A DNA stretch of 64,000 nt from Solobacterium sp. (lineage in GTDB: Bacteria > Bacillota_I > Bacilli_A > Erysipelotrichales > Erysipelotrichaceae): positions 1 through 64,000 of the forward strand of contig JAFRCE010000003.1 of assembly GCA_017404505.1 (NCBI GenBank). The letters run 5' to 3'. The notes under the pieces are model-generated. The model did no database searches, had not been told where the DNA came from, and saw only the letters and a program-made list of their open reading frames with translations. Shown in pieces: positions 1 through 8,405 of the stretch (position 1 is its first letter; each line of letters starts with the position of its first letter). The translations under genes and the position numbers were made by a program.

Positions 1-1068
1 CTCTTCCTTCTTATTTTCCATTTCCTTCTTTTCTTCTTCCGTCGGCATGACCAGTTTGCCGGTCTTGTAATAGCCGGCTTCATAGTTTTCCAGGAAGTCA
101 GGATCCTTGTCCTCAAAGCCGCGGCTGTTGAGCGGAATCGGAATCGGATTGCCCTTCTCGTCGAGAGCCGGGCTGTAATCCTCAAGAACGTAATAGTGTT
201 TATAGACCGGATCGCCGTAGGTGTTCCGGATCAGTTCGCCGTTTTCATCTTTCCAGTATTCAAATGTCGTTTCCGGCTCGTCCCAGGGACATGCCTTGGC
301 ATAGGCGGTGGAAAGATTGTCGTCCGCGAAAATACAGAGATCACGGTTTTCCAGATGCGAATAAATGGCATTGTACTGATCGATCAGCGGCAGACTGCGG
401 TAGGAAGCGATAAAGTAGCCGCCGTTGCGCATCAGCACCAGGATCGCTTCGGCATCGTAGCCGAGGTCATACTGGGTGATCTCGGAAATCTCGCTGATGA
501 TCTCCTTGTCGACATTTTCAAAACCCTTGATCAGCAGGCGGGTCTGCTCGCTTTCAAAGAACCCTTTGATCAGCGGCACTTCGGCAATGACGTTGAGGTA
601 TTCGCTTTTCAGCGGAACGGTCGAATGATCGGCGAAAAGGATCACCGGATCTTCGTCATAACGGTAGCCGACGACCTTTTTCTCCGTCACGGTGACTTCG
701 ACGATATTGCCCTTCTTCAGTTTCACCTGGCTGCTTTCGATAAACGGATCACTGTTGAGCTTCTGCTCGATGATCCACGGCAGCGGCAGATAGAACAGAT
801 TGCCGATCCGGATGCCGGACACATTTTTGACATAACTGTCGGTCAGATACTGGTTGCCGTGGAAGGATACTCCTTGTACACGGCTGTCCGGCAACAGAAA
901 ATACAGACCCGTCAGAAGAATGGCTGCCAGCAGGACACCTCTCCTGAACAGTCTGGGTCTGGCATTCATATATTCACGGTTGATCCTGCCTTCATGCCTT
1001 TCGTCAAACAGAAGCTGAACACCCTCAGGAATATCCTGCTTTCTGTTTTCGTCTACTCGTTTTGCCAA
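1..1068 (-). CDS. ftsQ: Cell division protein DivIB/FtsQ (partial, 3' end outside window)
   Basis: Reading the minus strand, an open frame of 356 codons runs off the window edge. It has a basic cytoplasmic start, one membrane segment at about residues 48-66, then a POTRA-type extracytoplasmic region (VSGIRIGNLFYLPLPWIIEQKL) and an acidic, lysine/glutamate-rich C-terminus. This is the FtsQ/DivIB architecture: a bitopic divisome protein linking early and late septum proteins. The start is probably TTG at 1068, with GGAG eight bases upstream, inside the last codons of murB (16-base overlap). The murG-murB-divIB order matches the Bacillus dcw cluster. The exact TTG start is inference. Confidence 0.85.
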   Translation of the reverse strand, partial: MAKRVDENRKQDIPEGVQLLFDERHEGRINREYMNARPRLFRRGVLLAAILLTGLYFLLPDSRVQGVSFHGNQYLTDSYVKNVSGIRIGNLFYLPLPWIIEQKLNSDPFIESSQVKLKKGNIVEVTVTEKKVVGYRYDEDPVILFADHSTVPLKSEYLNVIAEVPLIKGFFESEQTRLLIKGFENVDKEIISEISEITQYDLGYDAEAILVLMRNGGYFIASYRSLPLIDQYNAIYSHLENRDLCIFADDNLSTAYAKACPWDEPETTFEYWKDENGELIRNTYGDPVYKHYYVLEDYSPALDEKGNPIPIPLNSRGFEDKDPDFLENYEAGYYKTGKLVMPTEEEKKEMENKKEE

Positions 1069-1961
1069 TTGAATCGCTCCATTTCCATCTGCAGTTCAAT
1101 GCCGTACTTTTCTTTGACCTTCTGCTGAATGTCACGCACCAGGTCAAGATAGTCACGGGCTGTGGCATTGTCCGTATTGAGGATGAAATTGCAGTGCTTT
1201 TCACTGACTACCGCACCGCCGTTCCTCTTGCCGCGGTAACCGATCCCATCGATCAGCTGCCAGGCATTGATGTTTTCAGGGTTGCGGAAAACGGAGCCGC
1301 AGCTGGGCTGATCCAGCGGCTGCGATTTCATGCGTCTTGCCCGGCGGTCATCCATCAGAGCGAAGATTTCCTTCGTATCCTTCGGCTTCAGATGGATCTT
1401 GGCGGCAACGATGATCCATTCACGGTGTTTCTGGAAAATGCTGCTGCGGTATGCCAGTTCACAGTCACTGGCCGGGATCCATTCAAGACGTCCGTCCCGG
1501 TAGACAAACACTTCATCGAGAATATCCGCCATGCTGGCCTTGTAGGCACCGGCGTTCATGAAAACTGCACCGCCCACCGTACCGGGAATGCCGCTTGCGA
1601 ATTCCAGTCCGGAAAGCGCGTTTTTCGCAGCGTCGACCGACAGGGCGATGATCGAAGCGCCTGCTTCGGCAATGACCTGCTGGCCGGTGAAATAATAATT
1701 ACGGAAATGTCTGTCCAGACGGATAATGACACCGTTATACGGATCATCTGAACAGAGAAGATCCGAACCCTTGCCGATGATCTTCCACGGCACGTTTTCC
1801 TTCTTCAAAAGGGAAATCACCGCATCCAGGGCAATGCCCGAATCCGGAAACACGACATATTTCGCAACACCGCCGATCCGCAGCGTCGTCATTTTCGATA
1901 AGGGCTGATCCGTCTCCACGACAGCCAGCCGCTTCAGTTTCATTAATAAATCATCATTCAT
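1053..1961 (-). CDS. murB: UDP-N-acetylenolpyruvoylglucosamine reductase MurB
   Basis: 302-residue cytoplasmic flavoprotein that reduces UDP-GlcNAc-enolpyruvate to UDP-MurNAc in peptidoglycan precursor synthesis. FAD-binding motifs are visible: TTLRIGG near residue 25, GKGSDLL near 62, and the segment ending FASGIPGTVGGAVFMNAGAY near 120-140. The substrate/catalytic region contains SCGSVFRNP with the proton-donor serine, and the C-terminus carries the conserved SEKHCNFILN. Length and motifs fit the shorter, Gram-positive type of MurB. It overlaps murG by 8 bases upstream and ftsQ by 16 bases downstream, so the three are almost certainly cotranscribed and translationally coupled. Confidence 0.97.
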   Translation of the reverse strand: MNDDLLMKLKRLAVVETDQPLSKMTTLRIGGVAKYVVFPDSGIALDAVISLLKKENVPWKIIGKGSDLLCSDDPYNGVIIRLDRHFRNYYFTGQQVIAEAGASIIALSVDAAKNALSGLEFASGIPGTVGGAVFMNAGAYKASMADILDEVFVYRDGRLEWIPASDCELAYRSSIFQKHREWIIVAAKIHLKPKDTKEIFALMDDRRARRMKSQPLDQPSCGSVFRNPENINAWQLIDGIGYRGKRNGGAVVSEKHCNFILNTDNATARDYLDLVRDIQQKVKEKYGIELQMEMERFNWQNE

Positions 1962-3027
1962 TGATCAGATCCTCCATCCACAGAATCATGTCGTCGGCAG
2001 CTTCACGGTAGCCTGCCTCATACGCATGTTCGCGGATCGACCGGCAGCGTTCTTTGTCATTCATCAGACGATTGACTTCCGTTGCCAGTTTTTCAGCTGT
2101 CAGGTCTTTTTCCTCGATCATGACAGCGGCGTCACGCCTCACGAGTTCGAGGGCGTTGTATACCTGGTGATTGTTCTGCACGTAGGGGCTCGGGATTAGA
2201 ATCGCGGCACAGCCGATGGCGCCGATTTCCGCCATCGTCGTCGCCCCTGCCCTGGTCACCGCCAGCGCGCATCCCTTCAGCATCGCTTTGCCGTCCACAT
2301 ACGGCACGATGCGGATCTTCCCTTCGGAAGGTGTGCGGAACGTATAATCGTTGTCCTTGCCGGCTGCGATCACGACCTGGAACGTCGGATCAAACAGGCC
2401 GCAGGCTTCATCGATCACCTGGGAAACGGTCGACGAGCCGAGCGATCCCATCATAAAGACCACAAACGGAATCTCCGGATCCAGTCCGAGATCGCGCAGG
2501 ATCTGCGGATCCCATTCCGTTCGGGCGGCTAGTGTCGCTTCCGGATTGCCAAGCAGCCGGATGTTTGCTTTCGGCATCTGCGCGCGGTTGCTTTCGTAAC
2601 AGGTCACCACCGCGTCAGCGATATTCGCAACAAAGCGGTTGGCTTTGCCGGCAAAGCTGTTCTGCTCGTGGATCATCGTCGGAATATGCAGACGATGAGC
2701 TGCCCGGATCAGCGGCACACTGATATAGTTGCCGAAACCGACACACAGATCGGGCTTCACATCCTTCAGCAGTTTCATGCAGTATCTCTCCGCTTTGATC
2801 AGAGAAACCGCCGAGCGGACCTTGGCATTGATGCCGCTCGTCATACCGCTCATTTTCAGTCCGTAAAACGGATAGCCGGCATTCGGAATCACCGACGCTT
2901 CCATATGATTCTGCGAGCCGAAAAACAGAATTTCACTGTCCGGATGCTTTTGCTTCAGCACCGCGGCAAGAGCCATCGCCGGATAAATATGTCCGCCGGT
3001 CCCGCCGGCTGCAATCATTACTTTCAT
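1954..3027 (-). CDS. murG: UDP-GlcNAc:lipid II transferase MurG
   Basis: GT28 glycosyltransferase that adds GlcNAc to lipid I at the inner face of the membrane, making lipid II. The N-terminal glycine-rich AAGGTGGHIYPAMALA loop, the HEQNSFAGKANR segment and the C-terminal donor-binding region with VTRAGATTMAEI and QNNHQVYNALELV are all present, and about 357 residues is the normal length. I chose ATG at 3027 (MKVMIAAGG), which matches family N-termini; an in-frame ATG lies at 3033. No Shine-Dalgarno is seen. An extended -10 box ends eight bases before this ATG, so the mRNA may be leaderless. Confidence 0.96.
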   Translation of the reverse strand: MKVMIAAGGTGGHIYPAMALAAVLKQKHPDSEILFFGSQNHMEASVIPNAGYPFYGLKMSGMTSGINAKVRSAVSLIKAERYCMKLLKDVKPDLCVGFGNYISVPLIRAAHRLHIPTMIHEQNSFAGKANRFVANIADAVVTCYESNRAQMPKANIRLLGNPEATLAARTEWDPQILRDLGLDPEIPFVVFMMGSLGSSTVSQVIDEACGLFDPTFQVVIAAGKDNDYTFRTPSEGKIRIVPYVDGKAMLKGCALAVTRAGATTMAEIGAIGCAAILIPSPYVQNNHQVYNALELVRRDAAVMIEEKDLTAEKLATEVNRLMNDKERCRSIREHAYEAGYREAADDMILWMEDLINE

Positions 3028-3035
3028 ATTCATAT

Positions 3036-3044
3036 ATTTTAACA
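3036..3044 (-). promoter_or_regulatory. Extended -10 promoter element of murG
   Basis: On the minus strand TG-T-TAAAAT lies eight bases before the ATG at 3027. There is no recognisable -35 at 17 bases and no ribosome-binding site between box and start. Since engB upstream ends in a strong terminator, murG needs a promoter here. Position is seen in the sequence; activity is inferred. Confidence 0.5.
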
Positions 3045-3116
3045 CAACCCCATATATTAAAAAAGGAGCGCCTTATATCATACTGCCGCATGTTTGCATA
3101 CAGACAGGAATCTGTC

Positions 3117-3142
3117 AAAAAAAGGTTTCCTTTTCGGAAACC
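3117..3142 (-). terminator. Rho-independent terminator after engB
   Basis: Stem GGTTTCC / GGAAACC with a five-base loop, followed on the minus strand by seven T residues. It sits directly after the engB stop codon and separates the tig-lon-engB unit from murG. Confidence 0.9.
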
Positions 3143-3145
3143 TTT

Positions 3146-3727
3146 TCAACCGATCATTCTGTCGATCTCAGTCCACAGTTCCTCGATTCCCTGCTTTTTC
3201 AGGGCGGAAACCGGGATCAGTGCCTTGCGGTTCACACCCAGCACGGCAGCGATTTTATTCATGTTGCTGACGAGAGCACCATGGGAAAGCTTATCCGCTT
3301 TCGTGCAGGCGACAATGATCGCCTGGTGAGTCGAGCGGCCGTATTCGATCATTGCCAGATCGTCATCGTTCGGCACCCGCCGCGCGTCCGCGACCAGGAT
3401 CATGCCCTTCAGTACGTCTCTTTCCCTGAAATAAGGATCGATCAGTTTTTCGAACTGCAGAGCGCTCGCTTTGTCGCTTGTCGCATATCCGTAACCAGGC
3501 GCGTCGGTAAAGACGACCCGGTTGTCGACAGTGAAGAAATTCAGCAGTCTTGTCTTACCCGGTGTTTTGCCGGAATACGCAAGATTTTTGCGGTTTACCA
3601 GGGCGTTGATCAGGGTGCTTTTTCCGGCGTTCGATCTTCCGCAGAAGATGATCTCTGGCAGCTGTGAATCCGGCCACTGGTTTCTGTTCGCTGCTGTTGC
3701 CAGCAGTTTCGCCTCATGGTACTGCAT
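3146..3727 (-). CDS. engB: Ribosome biogenesis GTPase EngB/YsxC
   Basis: 193-residue TrmE-Era-EngA-like GTPase needed for assembly of the 50S subunit. The G1 P-loop GRSNAGKST is at residues 30-38, G3 is DAPGYGYA, and G4 is TKADK. Length is normal for YsxC. Its start codon shares position 3727 with the last base of the lon stop codon, so the two are translationally coupled. Adjacency of lon and engB is the classical arrangement in Bacillus. It is the last gene of the unit, ending at a strong terminator. Confidence 0.96.
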   Translation of the reverse strand: MQYHEAKLLATAANRNQWPDSQLPEIIFCGRSNAGKSTLINALVNRKNLAYSGKTPGKTRLLNFFTVDNRVVFTDAPGYGYATSDKASALQFEKLIDPYFRERDVLKGMILVADARRVPNDDDLAMIEYGRSTHQAIIVACTKADKLSHGALVSNMNKIAAVLGVNRKALIPVSALKKQGIEELWTEIDRMIG

Positions 3728-6039
3728 TATTTCACCAGTGCTTCTTTAAGAACCTGGGATACGTTTTCAACCGGAATGAAACGGATGTCTTCCTTGACCG
3801 CATCCGGGATCTCGTCCAGATCGCGCAGATTCAGCTTCGGAATCAGGATCCTGCTGATACCGACCCGGTGGGCAGCCAGTGATTTTTCACGCAGACCGCC
3901 GATCGGCAGAACGTTGCCGCGCAGCGTCACTTCACCGGTCATGGCCAGATCACTGTGAACAGCCGTGTTGCTCAGTGCGGAAACCAGCGCCGTCGTCATT
4001 GTCACGCCGGCGGAGGGTCCGTCCTTCGGAACCGCGCCTTCCGGCACGTGAATATGAATGTCATGCTTGTCGAAGAACTGCGGGTCGATCTTCAGATCAG
4101 CCGCATGCGCTTTGACATAGTCCAGGGCGATCGAAGCACTTTCCTTCATGACGTCGCCCAGCTGGCCGGTCATGATCAGATTGCCCTTGCCGTCGAAATA
4201 ATTGACTTCGACTGACAGGACGTCACCGCCGAATTCCGTATAGGCGAGACCTGTGACGACACCGACCTGGTCCTTCTTTTCCTTGGAGCCATATTCAAAC
4301 AATTCCTTGCCCAGCCAGGCATTGATCTGTTTTTTGGTAATCGTAACGGTTTTCTTTTCCCCGTTCAGAATGGCGAGAACCGTCTTGCGGCACAGGGAAG
4401 CGATCACCCGCTCCAGCTGACGCACACCGGCTTCTCTTGTATAGTGACGGATCAGATAAAGAATCTCGTTTTTGCGCAGTTTGAACTGGGACGCATCCAG
4501 ACCGTTGGCCTTGAGCTGCTTGGGAATCAAGTGGGCAGTCGCGATGTTCACCTTGTCGATTTCCGTATAGGAAGGCAGCTGGATGATTTCCAGACGGTCA
4601 CGCAGCGGTGCCGGGATATTCTCCAGATAGTTGGCAGTGGCGATGAACATGACCTTGGAAAGATCATACGGTTCTTCCAGATAATGATCGGAGAACAGAG
4701 CGTTCTGTTCCGGATCGAGAACTTCCAGAAGCGCGTCGCTCGGGTCGCCCTTGTAGTCAGCACCCATCTTGTCGATTTCGTCGATCAGGAAGACAGGATT
4801 GATGACCTGCGCCTTCTTCATGCCCTGAATGACACGGCCCGGCATGGAACCGAGATATGTTCTTCTGTGGCCGCGGATCTCCGCTTCGTCACGGACGCCG
4901 CCCAGCGACATCTTGACAAAGTGTCTTTCCAGAGCGCGGGCAATGGATTTGGCAAGCGATGTCTTGCCGACACCCGGCGGACCGACCAGACACAGGATCG
5001 GCGCGTTCAGCGTGCCCGTCATCTGTTTGACAGCCAGGTATTCCATGATGCGGTCTTTGACCTTGGTCAGACCGTAATGGTCTTCGTCAAGAACGCCTCT
5101 GACCGCTTTGAGGTCTTCGTTGTCGCTGGTTTCCTGCCACCAGGGAACCTTCAGGAGCCAGTCAAGATAGTTGCGGGCAACACTTGCTTCACCGCTGCCC
5201 GGCGGCAGCATCTCATAGCGCTGCAGCTCTTCTCTGGCTTTTTCCTTGACGTGATCCGGATACGGATTCTTCTCGATCATTTCCCTTAACTGGGCGGAAT
5301 CGTCCGTCATGCTGGAGACGTCGCCGAGTTCCTCTTTGATCGCCTTCAGTTTTTCCCGCAGATAGTATTCCTTCTGACCGTCGTCAATCCGTTCCTTGAC
5401 TTTGTCGTTGATCGTCGATTCGATCTGGGAGAAACGCTGCTGTTTCTCCAGTTCGGCGATGATCATCAGCATTCTTTCATTGACTTCCGGAGTTTCCAGC
5501 AGTTTCTGCTTGGTTTCCATATCCATCATGAAATACTGGGCGAACTGATCCGTCAGGGTCAGCGCGCTGACGCCGTGCGAAAGCTGATGGATCACGTCAG
5601 CCGGGAAAGCAGATGAAAGATTGTTCATATGCTCGAACTCGCCGACGATCTTTCTCACCAGTGCTACTTCTTCCTGATGGTCACCGACGATTTCTTCCAT
5701 CGGCGCGATATCAGCCATCATCATATCCGGCTGGTCATACAGCTTCACGAGACGTGCTCTTTTCATGCCGGTAAACGTAACGCGCATGAAACCGTCCTTC
5801 TTGCGGATGACCTTGATCTTGGACAGCGTTCCGACCTTATACAGATTGGCTTCCCTCGGATCATCGACCATAATATCGTTCTGGCAGACGATCCACACCA
5901 TGCTGTCGAAAGACTGTGAGGAAAGACTCACCGCCGCCAGTGACTTCTGACGGCCGACTTCGATCATGACATCCTGGCCCGGGAAAACAATGATTCCGCG
6001 GGTTGCGACGACAGGTACGTGTATATTCATTTCACTCAT
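3727..6039 (-). CDS. lon: ATP-dependent serine protease Lon
   Basis: 770-residue cytoplasmic AAA+ protease that degrades misfolded and regulatory proteins. The N-terminal substrate-binding LON domain occupies about residues 5-210, followed by a coiled-coil region. The AAA+ domain has Walker A GPPGVGKT at 353-360 and Walker B VFLIDEIDKM near 416-425. The protease domain has the Ser-Lys dyad: Ser676 in PKDGPSAGV and Lys719 in GLREKS. A very strong Shine-Dalgarno (AAGGAGG, seven bases before ATG) fixes the start. It lies 80 bases downstream of tig, with an intervening hairpin, so some of its expression may be CIRCE-controlled read-through. Confidence 0.98.
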   Translation of the reverse strand: MSEMNIHVPVVATRGIIVFPGQDVMIEVGRQKSLAAVSLSSQSFDSMVWIVCQNDIMVDDPREANLYKVGTLSKIKVIRKKDGFMRVTFTGMKRARLVKLYDQPDMMMADIAPMEEIVGDHQEEVALVRKIVGEFEHMNNLSSAFPADVIHQLSHGVSALTLTDQFAQYFMMDMETKQKLLETPEVNERMLMIIAELEKQQRFSQIESTINDKVKERIDDGQKEYYLREKLKAIKEELGDVSSMTDDSAQLREMIEKNPYPDHVKEKAREELQRYEMLPPGSGEASVARNYLDWLLKVPWWQETSDNEDLKAVRGVLDEDHYGLTKVKDRIMEYLAVKQMTGTLNAPILCLVGPPGVGKTSLAKSIARALERHFVKMSLGGVRDEAEIRGHRRTYLGSMPGRVIQGMKKAQVINPVFLIDEIDKMGADYKGDPSDALLEVLDPEQNALFSDHYLEEPYDLSKVMFIATANYLENIPAPLRDRLEIIQLPSYTEIDKVNIATAHLIPKQLKANGLDASQFKLRKNEILYLIRHYTREAGVRQLERVIASLCRKTVLAILNGEKKTVTITKKQINAWLGKELFEYGSKEKKDQVGVVTGLAYTEFGGDVLSVEVNYFDGKGNLIMTGQLGDVMKESASIALDYVKAHAADLKIDPQFFDKHDIHIHVPEGAVPKDGPSAGVTMTTALVSALSNTAVHSDLAMTGEVTLRGNVLPIGGLREKSLAAHRVGISRILIPKLNLRDLDEIPDAVKEDIRFIPVENVSQVLKEALVK

Positions 6040-6067
6040 CCTGTACCTCCTTCTTCGTATTGGGAAA

Positions 6068-6091
6068 AATAAGACGCAGGAGCGTCTTATT
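6068..6091 (-). terminator. Hairpin terminator between tig and lon
   Basis: A ten-base-pair stem (AATAAGACGC / GCGTCTTATT) with a four-base loop and a flanking T-rich tract on the minus strand. It follows tig and probably reduces, rather than abolishes, transcription into lon, because no separate lon promoter is obvious in the short gap. Confidence 0.75.
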
Positions 6092-6120
6092 TCAGGATTG
6101 CAGCAGAAGTTTTACGGGTC

Positions 6121-7392
6121 TCAGTGCTTGGCATTTTCCTTTACGAATTTGTAAGCATTCTGATTCTTGAGGTCGTTCATCAGCATGTCTTTGTCAATGT
6201 ACTTCTTGACATCGTCGATGCTCATCTGGTACATGGACGCGATATTCTGATATTCCGCCTCAATTTCTTCTTCCGTCGGTTCGATATTTTCAAGTTCAGC
6301 GATTCTCGCCAGTGCCAGTCTCATCTTGACTGTCTTTTCGGCATTGCCGCGGTAGCTGTCTTTCAGCTGGTCGGCTGTCTGGCCCATCATCTGCAGGTAG
6401 CCTGTCAGAGACATGCCGTACTGCTGCAGCTGGTTGACAAGCTGGTTGATCTGACCCTGGACTTCATCTTCGATCATGACGTCCGGAATCTCGACGTTCA
6501 CCTTTTCGATCAGCTGTTCGCTGAGAACGTTGTCAGCCTTGGCTTCCGCTTCGCTCTTCTTTCTTTCTTCGATTCTGCTTCTGACCATGTCCTTGAGATC
6601 GTCCACGGTCTTGACATCCTTGGCGTTGATATCCTGCGCGAATTCATCATCCAGCTCCGGCAGGACCTTTGTTTTCACTTCGTTGACTCTGACTTTGAAG
6701 ACGACTTCGGCACCCTTGAGGTCCTCGGCATGATAGTCTTCCGGGAACTTCAGGTTGAGGTCTTTTTCCTCACCGGCCTTGACGCCGATCAGCTGTTCCT
6801 CAAAGCCCGGGATAAAGGAATTGGAACCGAGTACCAGGTCATAGTTCTCAGCCTCACCGCCTTCGAAGGCGATGCCGTCCTTGAATCCCTTGTAGTTGAT
6901 ATTGACTGTGTCACCGTTTTCAGCAGCTTCTTCCTTGACTTCCATCTCGGCATAGCTTTCTCTCATACGGTCGATTTCTTCAGCGATTTCTTCATCCGAG
7001 ACAGTCACTTCTTCGAGCGGGAATTCCAGTCCCTTGTAGTCGCTGATTTCAGCCTTCGGCTCTACAGCGAACGTGAAGACCAGTTCCGCCTTGTCACCGT
7101 CTACGGCACGGACATCCAGCTGCGGCTGGCTGATCGGCTTCAGACCCTTCTCTTCCAGGGCTGCTCTCATCCAGTCATTCGCTCTGTCTTCGATTGCCTG
7201 CATAAAACGCTCGCCGGCGCTGATTCTCTTTTCCAGCAGCGCCTTCGGGGCGCTTCCCTTACGGAAGCCGTCGATGACAACACTCTTAGCCAGTTTGTTA
7301 AAAGCCTTGGCAACGGCTCTCTTCCAATCATCGCCCTCGATGACAACAACGAGTTCTCCGACAGATTTTTCTTTCAGTGTCCAAATTGACAT
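6121..7392 (-). CDS. tig: Trigger factor (ribosome-bound chaperone and prolyl isomerase)
   Basis: 423-residue chaperone that meets nascent chains at the ribosome exit tunnel. The ribosome-binding N-domain contains the conserved GFRKGSAPKALLEKR signature near residues 42-56. The FKBP-type isomerase domain runs about 150-235 (NGDTVNINYKGFKDGIAFEGG), followed by the helical C-domain. The start at 7392 is set by AAGGAG eight bases upstream; the open frame extends further but without support. Its promoter region carries two CIRCE-like elements, which is unusual for tig and implies HrcA heat-shock control. ClpX, often next to tig, is absent here. Confidence 0.97.
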   Translation of the reverse strand: MSIWTLKEKSVGELVVVIEGDDWKRAVAKAFNKLAKSVVIDGFRKGSAPKALLEKRISAGERFMQAIEDRANDWMRAALEEKGLKPISQPQLDVRAVDGDKAELVFTFAVEPKAEISDYKGLEFPLEEVTVSDEEIAEEIDRMRESYAEMEVKEEAAENGDTVNINYKGFKDGIAFEGGEAENYDLVLGSNSFIPGFEEQLIGVKAGEEKDLNLKFPEDYHAEDLKGAEVVFKVRVNEVKTKVLPELDDEFAQDINAKDVKTVDDLKDMVRSRIEERKKSEAEAKADNVLSEQLIEKVNVEIPDVMIEDEVQGQINQLVNQLQQYGMSLTGYLQMMGQTADQLKDSYRGNAEKTVKMRLALARIAELENIEPTEEEIEAEYQNIASMYQMSIDDVKKYIDKDMLMNDLKNQNAYKFVKENAKH

Positions 7393-7417
7393 AATATTAA
7401 CTCCTTCTTTTCGCCGA

Positions 7418-7429
7418 AATATTATAACA
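7418..7429 (-). promoter_or_regulatory. Second, extended -10 promoter of tig
   Basis: TG-T-TATAAT on the minus strand (the hexamer at 7421-7426) about 30 bases before the tig start and downstream of both CIRCE-like elements. It could give basal expression independent of HrcA. No good -35 is present. Confidence 0.5.
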
Positions 7430-7468
7430 GAGTTCAGGCAAGTCTGCCATGAAAAGCACACACAGTTT

Positions 7469-7495
7469 TTAGCACTCTGGCACTTTGCCTGCTAA
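7469..7495 (-). promoter_or_regulatory. CIRCE-like element 2 (HrcA operator)
   Basis: 27-base inverted repeat. Read on the plus strand it is TTAGCACTC-N9-GCCTGCTAA, matching the CIRCE consensus arms TTAGCACTC/GAGTGCTAA at 16 of 18 positions with the exact nine-base spacer. It covers the predicted +1 of the tig promoter at 7497-7525. Confidence 0.7.
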
Positions 7496-7496
7496 T

Positions 7497-7525
7497 ATCA
7501 TACATACGGGTGTTAGCACTGTCAA
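7497..7525 (-). promoter_or_regulatory. Main tig promoter
   Basis: A perfect -35 TTGACA (7520-7525) and -10 TATGAT (7497-7502) separated by 17 bases on the minus strand. The -35 lies inside CIRCE-like element 1 and the expected start point falls in element 2, so a bound repressor would occlude RNA polymerase on both sides. Confidence 0.8.
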
Positions 7526-7539
7526 CACAAAAGTGCTAA
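7513..7539 (-). promoter_or_regulatory. CIRCE-like element 1 (HrcA operator)
   Basis: 27-base inverted repeat TTAGCACTG-N9-AAGTGCTAA on the plus strand, also 16 of 18 to consensus with the exact nine-base spacer. Its centre is 44 bases from that of element 2, about four helical turns. It overlaps the stop codon of the upstream gene (7536-8231) and contains the tig -35 box. Confidence 0.8.
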
Positions 7540-8231
7540 TTCTTCTTTGGTTGCCGGATTTCCCGGCGGATCCTTTCTGCCGTTCTGCCTTCGTCCATCA
7601 GAGCGCTGACCTGATCAAGGACTGACAGCGCCAGCTCTTCCCCTTCCTCTTCGTCGTAGGAAAGCGGCAGAAACAGATATACTTCATGGATCAGGACCGT
7701 GCGGCACATTTCAAACAGATCCGGATGATCGTTGCCGATCCATTCCTCAAGCAGCTTCATGGCCTTGTGAAGGCCTCTGCTTCGGGCAACCGGTATGACG
7801 TCTATGCCAGAGAACGTGTACTCCACGCCGTTTTTCATCAGGGTATATTCCTCGTCGATTTCCTGTTCGGCAATGGCTTCGATGATCAGCGCCGCCGCTT
7901 CCGGCTGGGGATCCTTGCTCAGCCAGTCATTGATTTCCAGATAACAGGATCTCAGGTTCCGCTCGGAAAGAGCGGCCGCCGCGGCCAGCTGGGTCTGCGG
8001 CTTTCCTTTCAGCCGTTTCAGCAACGCGTCCAGAGACAGTTCGTACTGTTCTTTGTCTTCCGCCATCCGGTAGATCAGATCTTTCCGCACCTGCTGCATC
8101 TTCTCTTCCGCTTCCGGCGGAATATACGGCATGCCCAGTTCCTTTTCAAGCACGGAAAAAGCCTGCTGCAGCCTGTTATCCCGCATCAGGTCATCGATTT
8201 CCGAAAGGATCTCACGATAATAATCTTCCAT
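7536..8231 (-). CDS. Helical-repeat protein, DUF3196-like
   Basis: 231-residue, acidic, all-helical cytoplasmic protein without signal or membrane segment. From memory it resembles the DUF3196 family of Mollicutes and Erysipelotrichales (TPR-like fold, function unknown), judged by the N-terminal YYREILSEIDDLMRDNRLQQAF and the central EEYTLMKNGVEYTF segments; the family assignment is tentative. Start ATG at 8231 follows AGGGAAAA. The gene sits between tRNA-Arg and tig, and its stop codon lies inside CIRCE-like element 1. No catalytic motif is visible. Confidence 0.75.
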   Translation of the reverse strand: MEDYYREILSEIDDLMRDNRLQQAFSVLEKELGMPYIPPEAEEKMQQVRKDLIYRMAEDKEQYELSLDALLKRLKGKPQTQLAAAAALSERNLRSCYLEINDWLSKDPQPEAAALIIEAIAEQEIDEEYTLMKNGVEYTFSGIDVIPVARSRGLHKAMKLLEEWIGNDHPDLFEMCRTVLIHEVYLFLPLSYDEEEGEELALSVLDQVSALMDEGRTAERIRREIRQPKKN

Positions 8232-8242
8232 ATGTTTTCCCT

Positions 8243-8278
8243 AAAAAAGAAATCGCCAGCAGGATCTGATGGCGATTT
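8243..8278 (-). terminator. Terminator after tRNA-Arg
   Basis: Stem AAATCGCCA / TGGCGATTT with an eleven-base loop, followed on the minus strand by C and six T residues. It starts a few bases past the tRNA CCA end. Confidence 0.85.
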
Positions 8279-8282
8279 TTCA

Positions 8283-8359
8283 TGGCGTCGTTGAAGAGAC
8301 TCGAACTCTTGACCGTCCGCTTAGAAGGCGGGTGCTCTATCCAACTGAGCTACAACGAC
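8283..8359 (-). tRNA. tRNA-Arg (anticodon TCT), CCA encoded
   Basis: On the minus strand the acceptor arms GTCGTTG / CAACGAC pair perfectly. The D-arm AGCTCAGTTGGATAGAGC, an anticodon loop CTTCTAA (anticodon TCT, reading AGA/AGG) closed by CCGC/GCGG, and the T-loop GTTCGAGTC are all present. Discriminator G is followed by a genomically encoded CCA. Total 77 bases. Confidence 0.96.
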
Positions 8360-8405
8360 AGCGCTAATAATATATCAAAGTACAGCCTGCTTTTCAAGAA
8401 CGGAT

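Noticed and set aside
196..1128. Plus-strand open frame of 310 codons at the left edge
   Set aside because: Lies opposite divIB/FtsQ, whose minus-strand frame has clear membrane and POTRA features; codons of the plus frame look like antisense.
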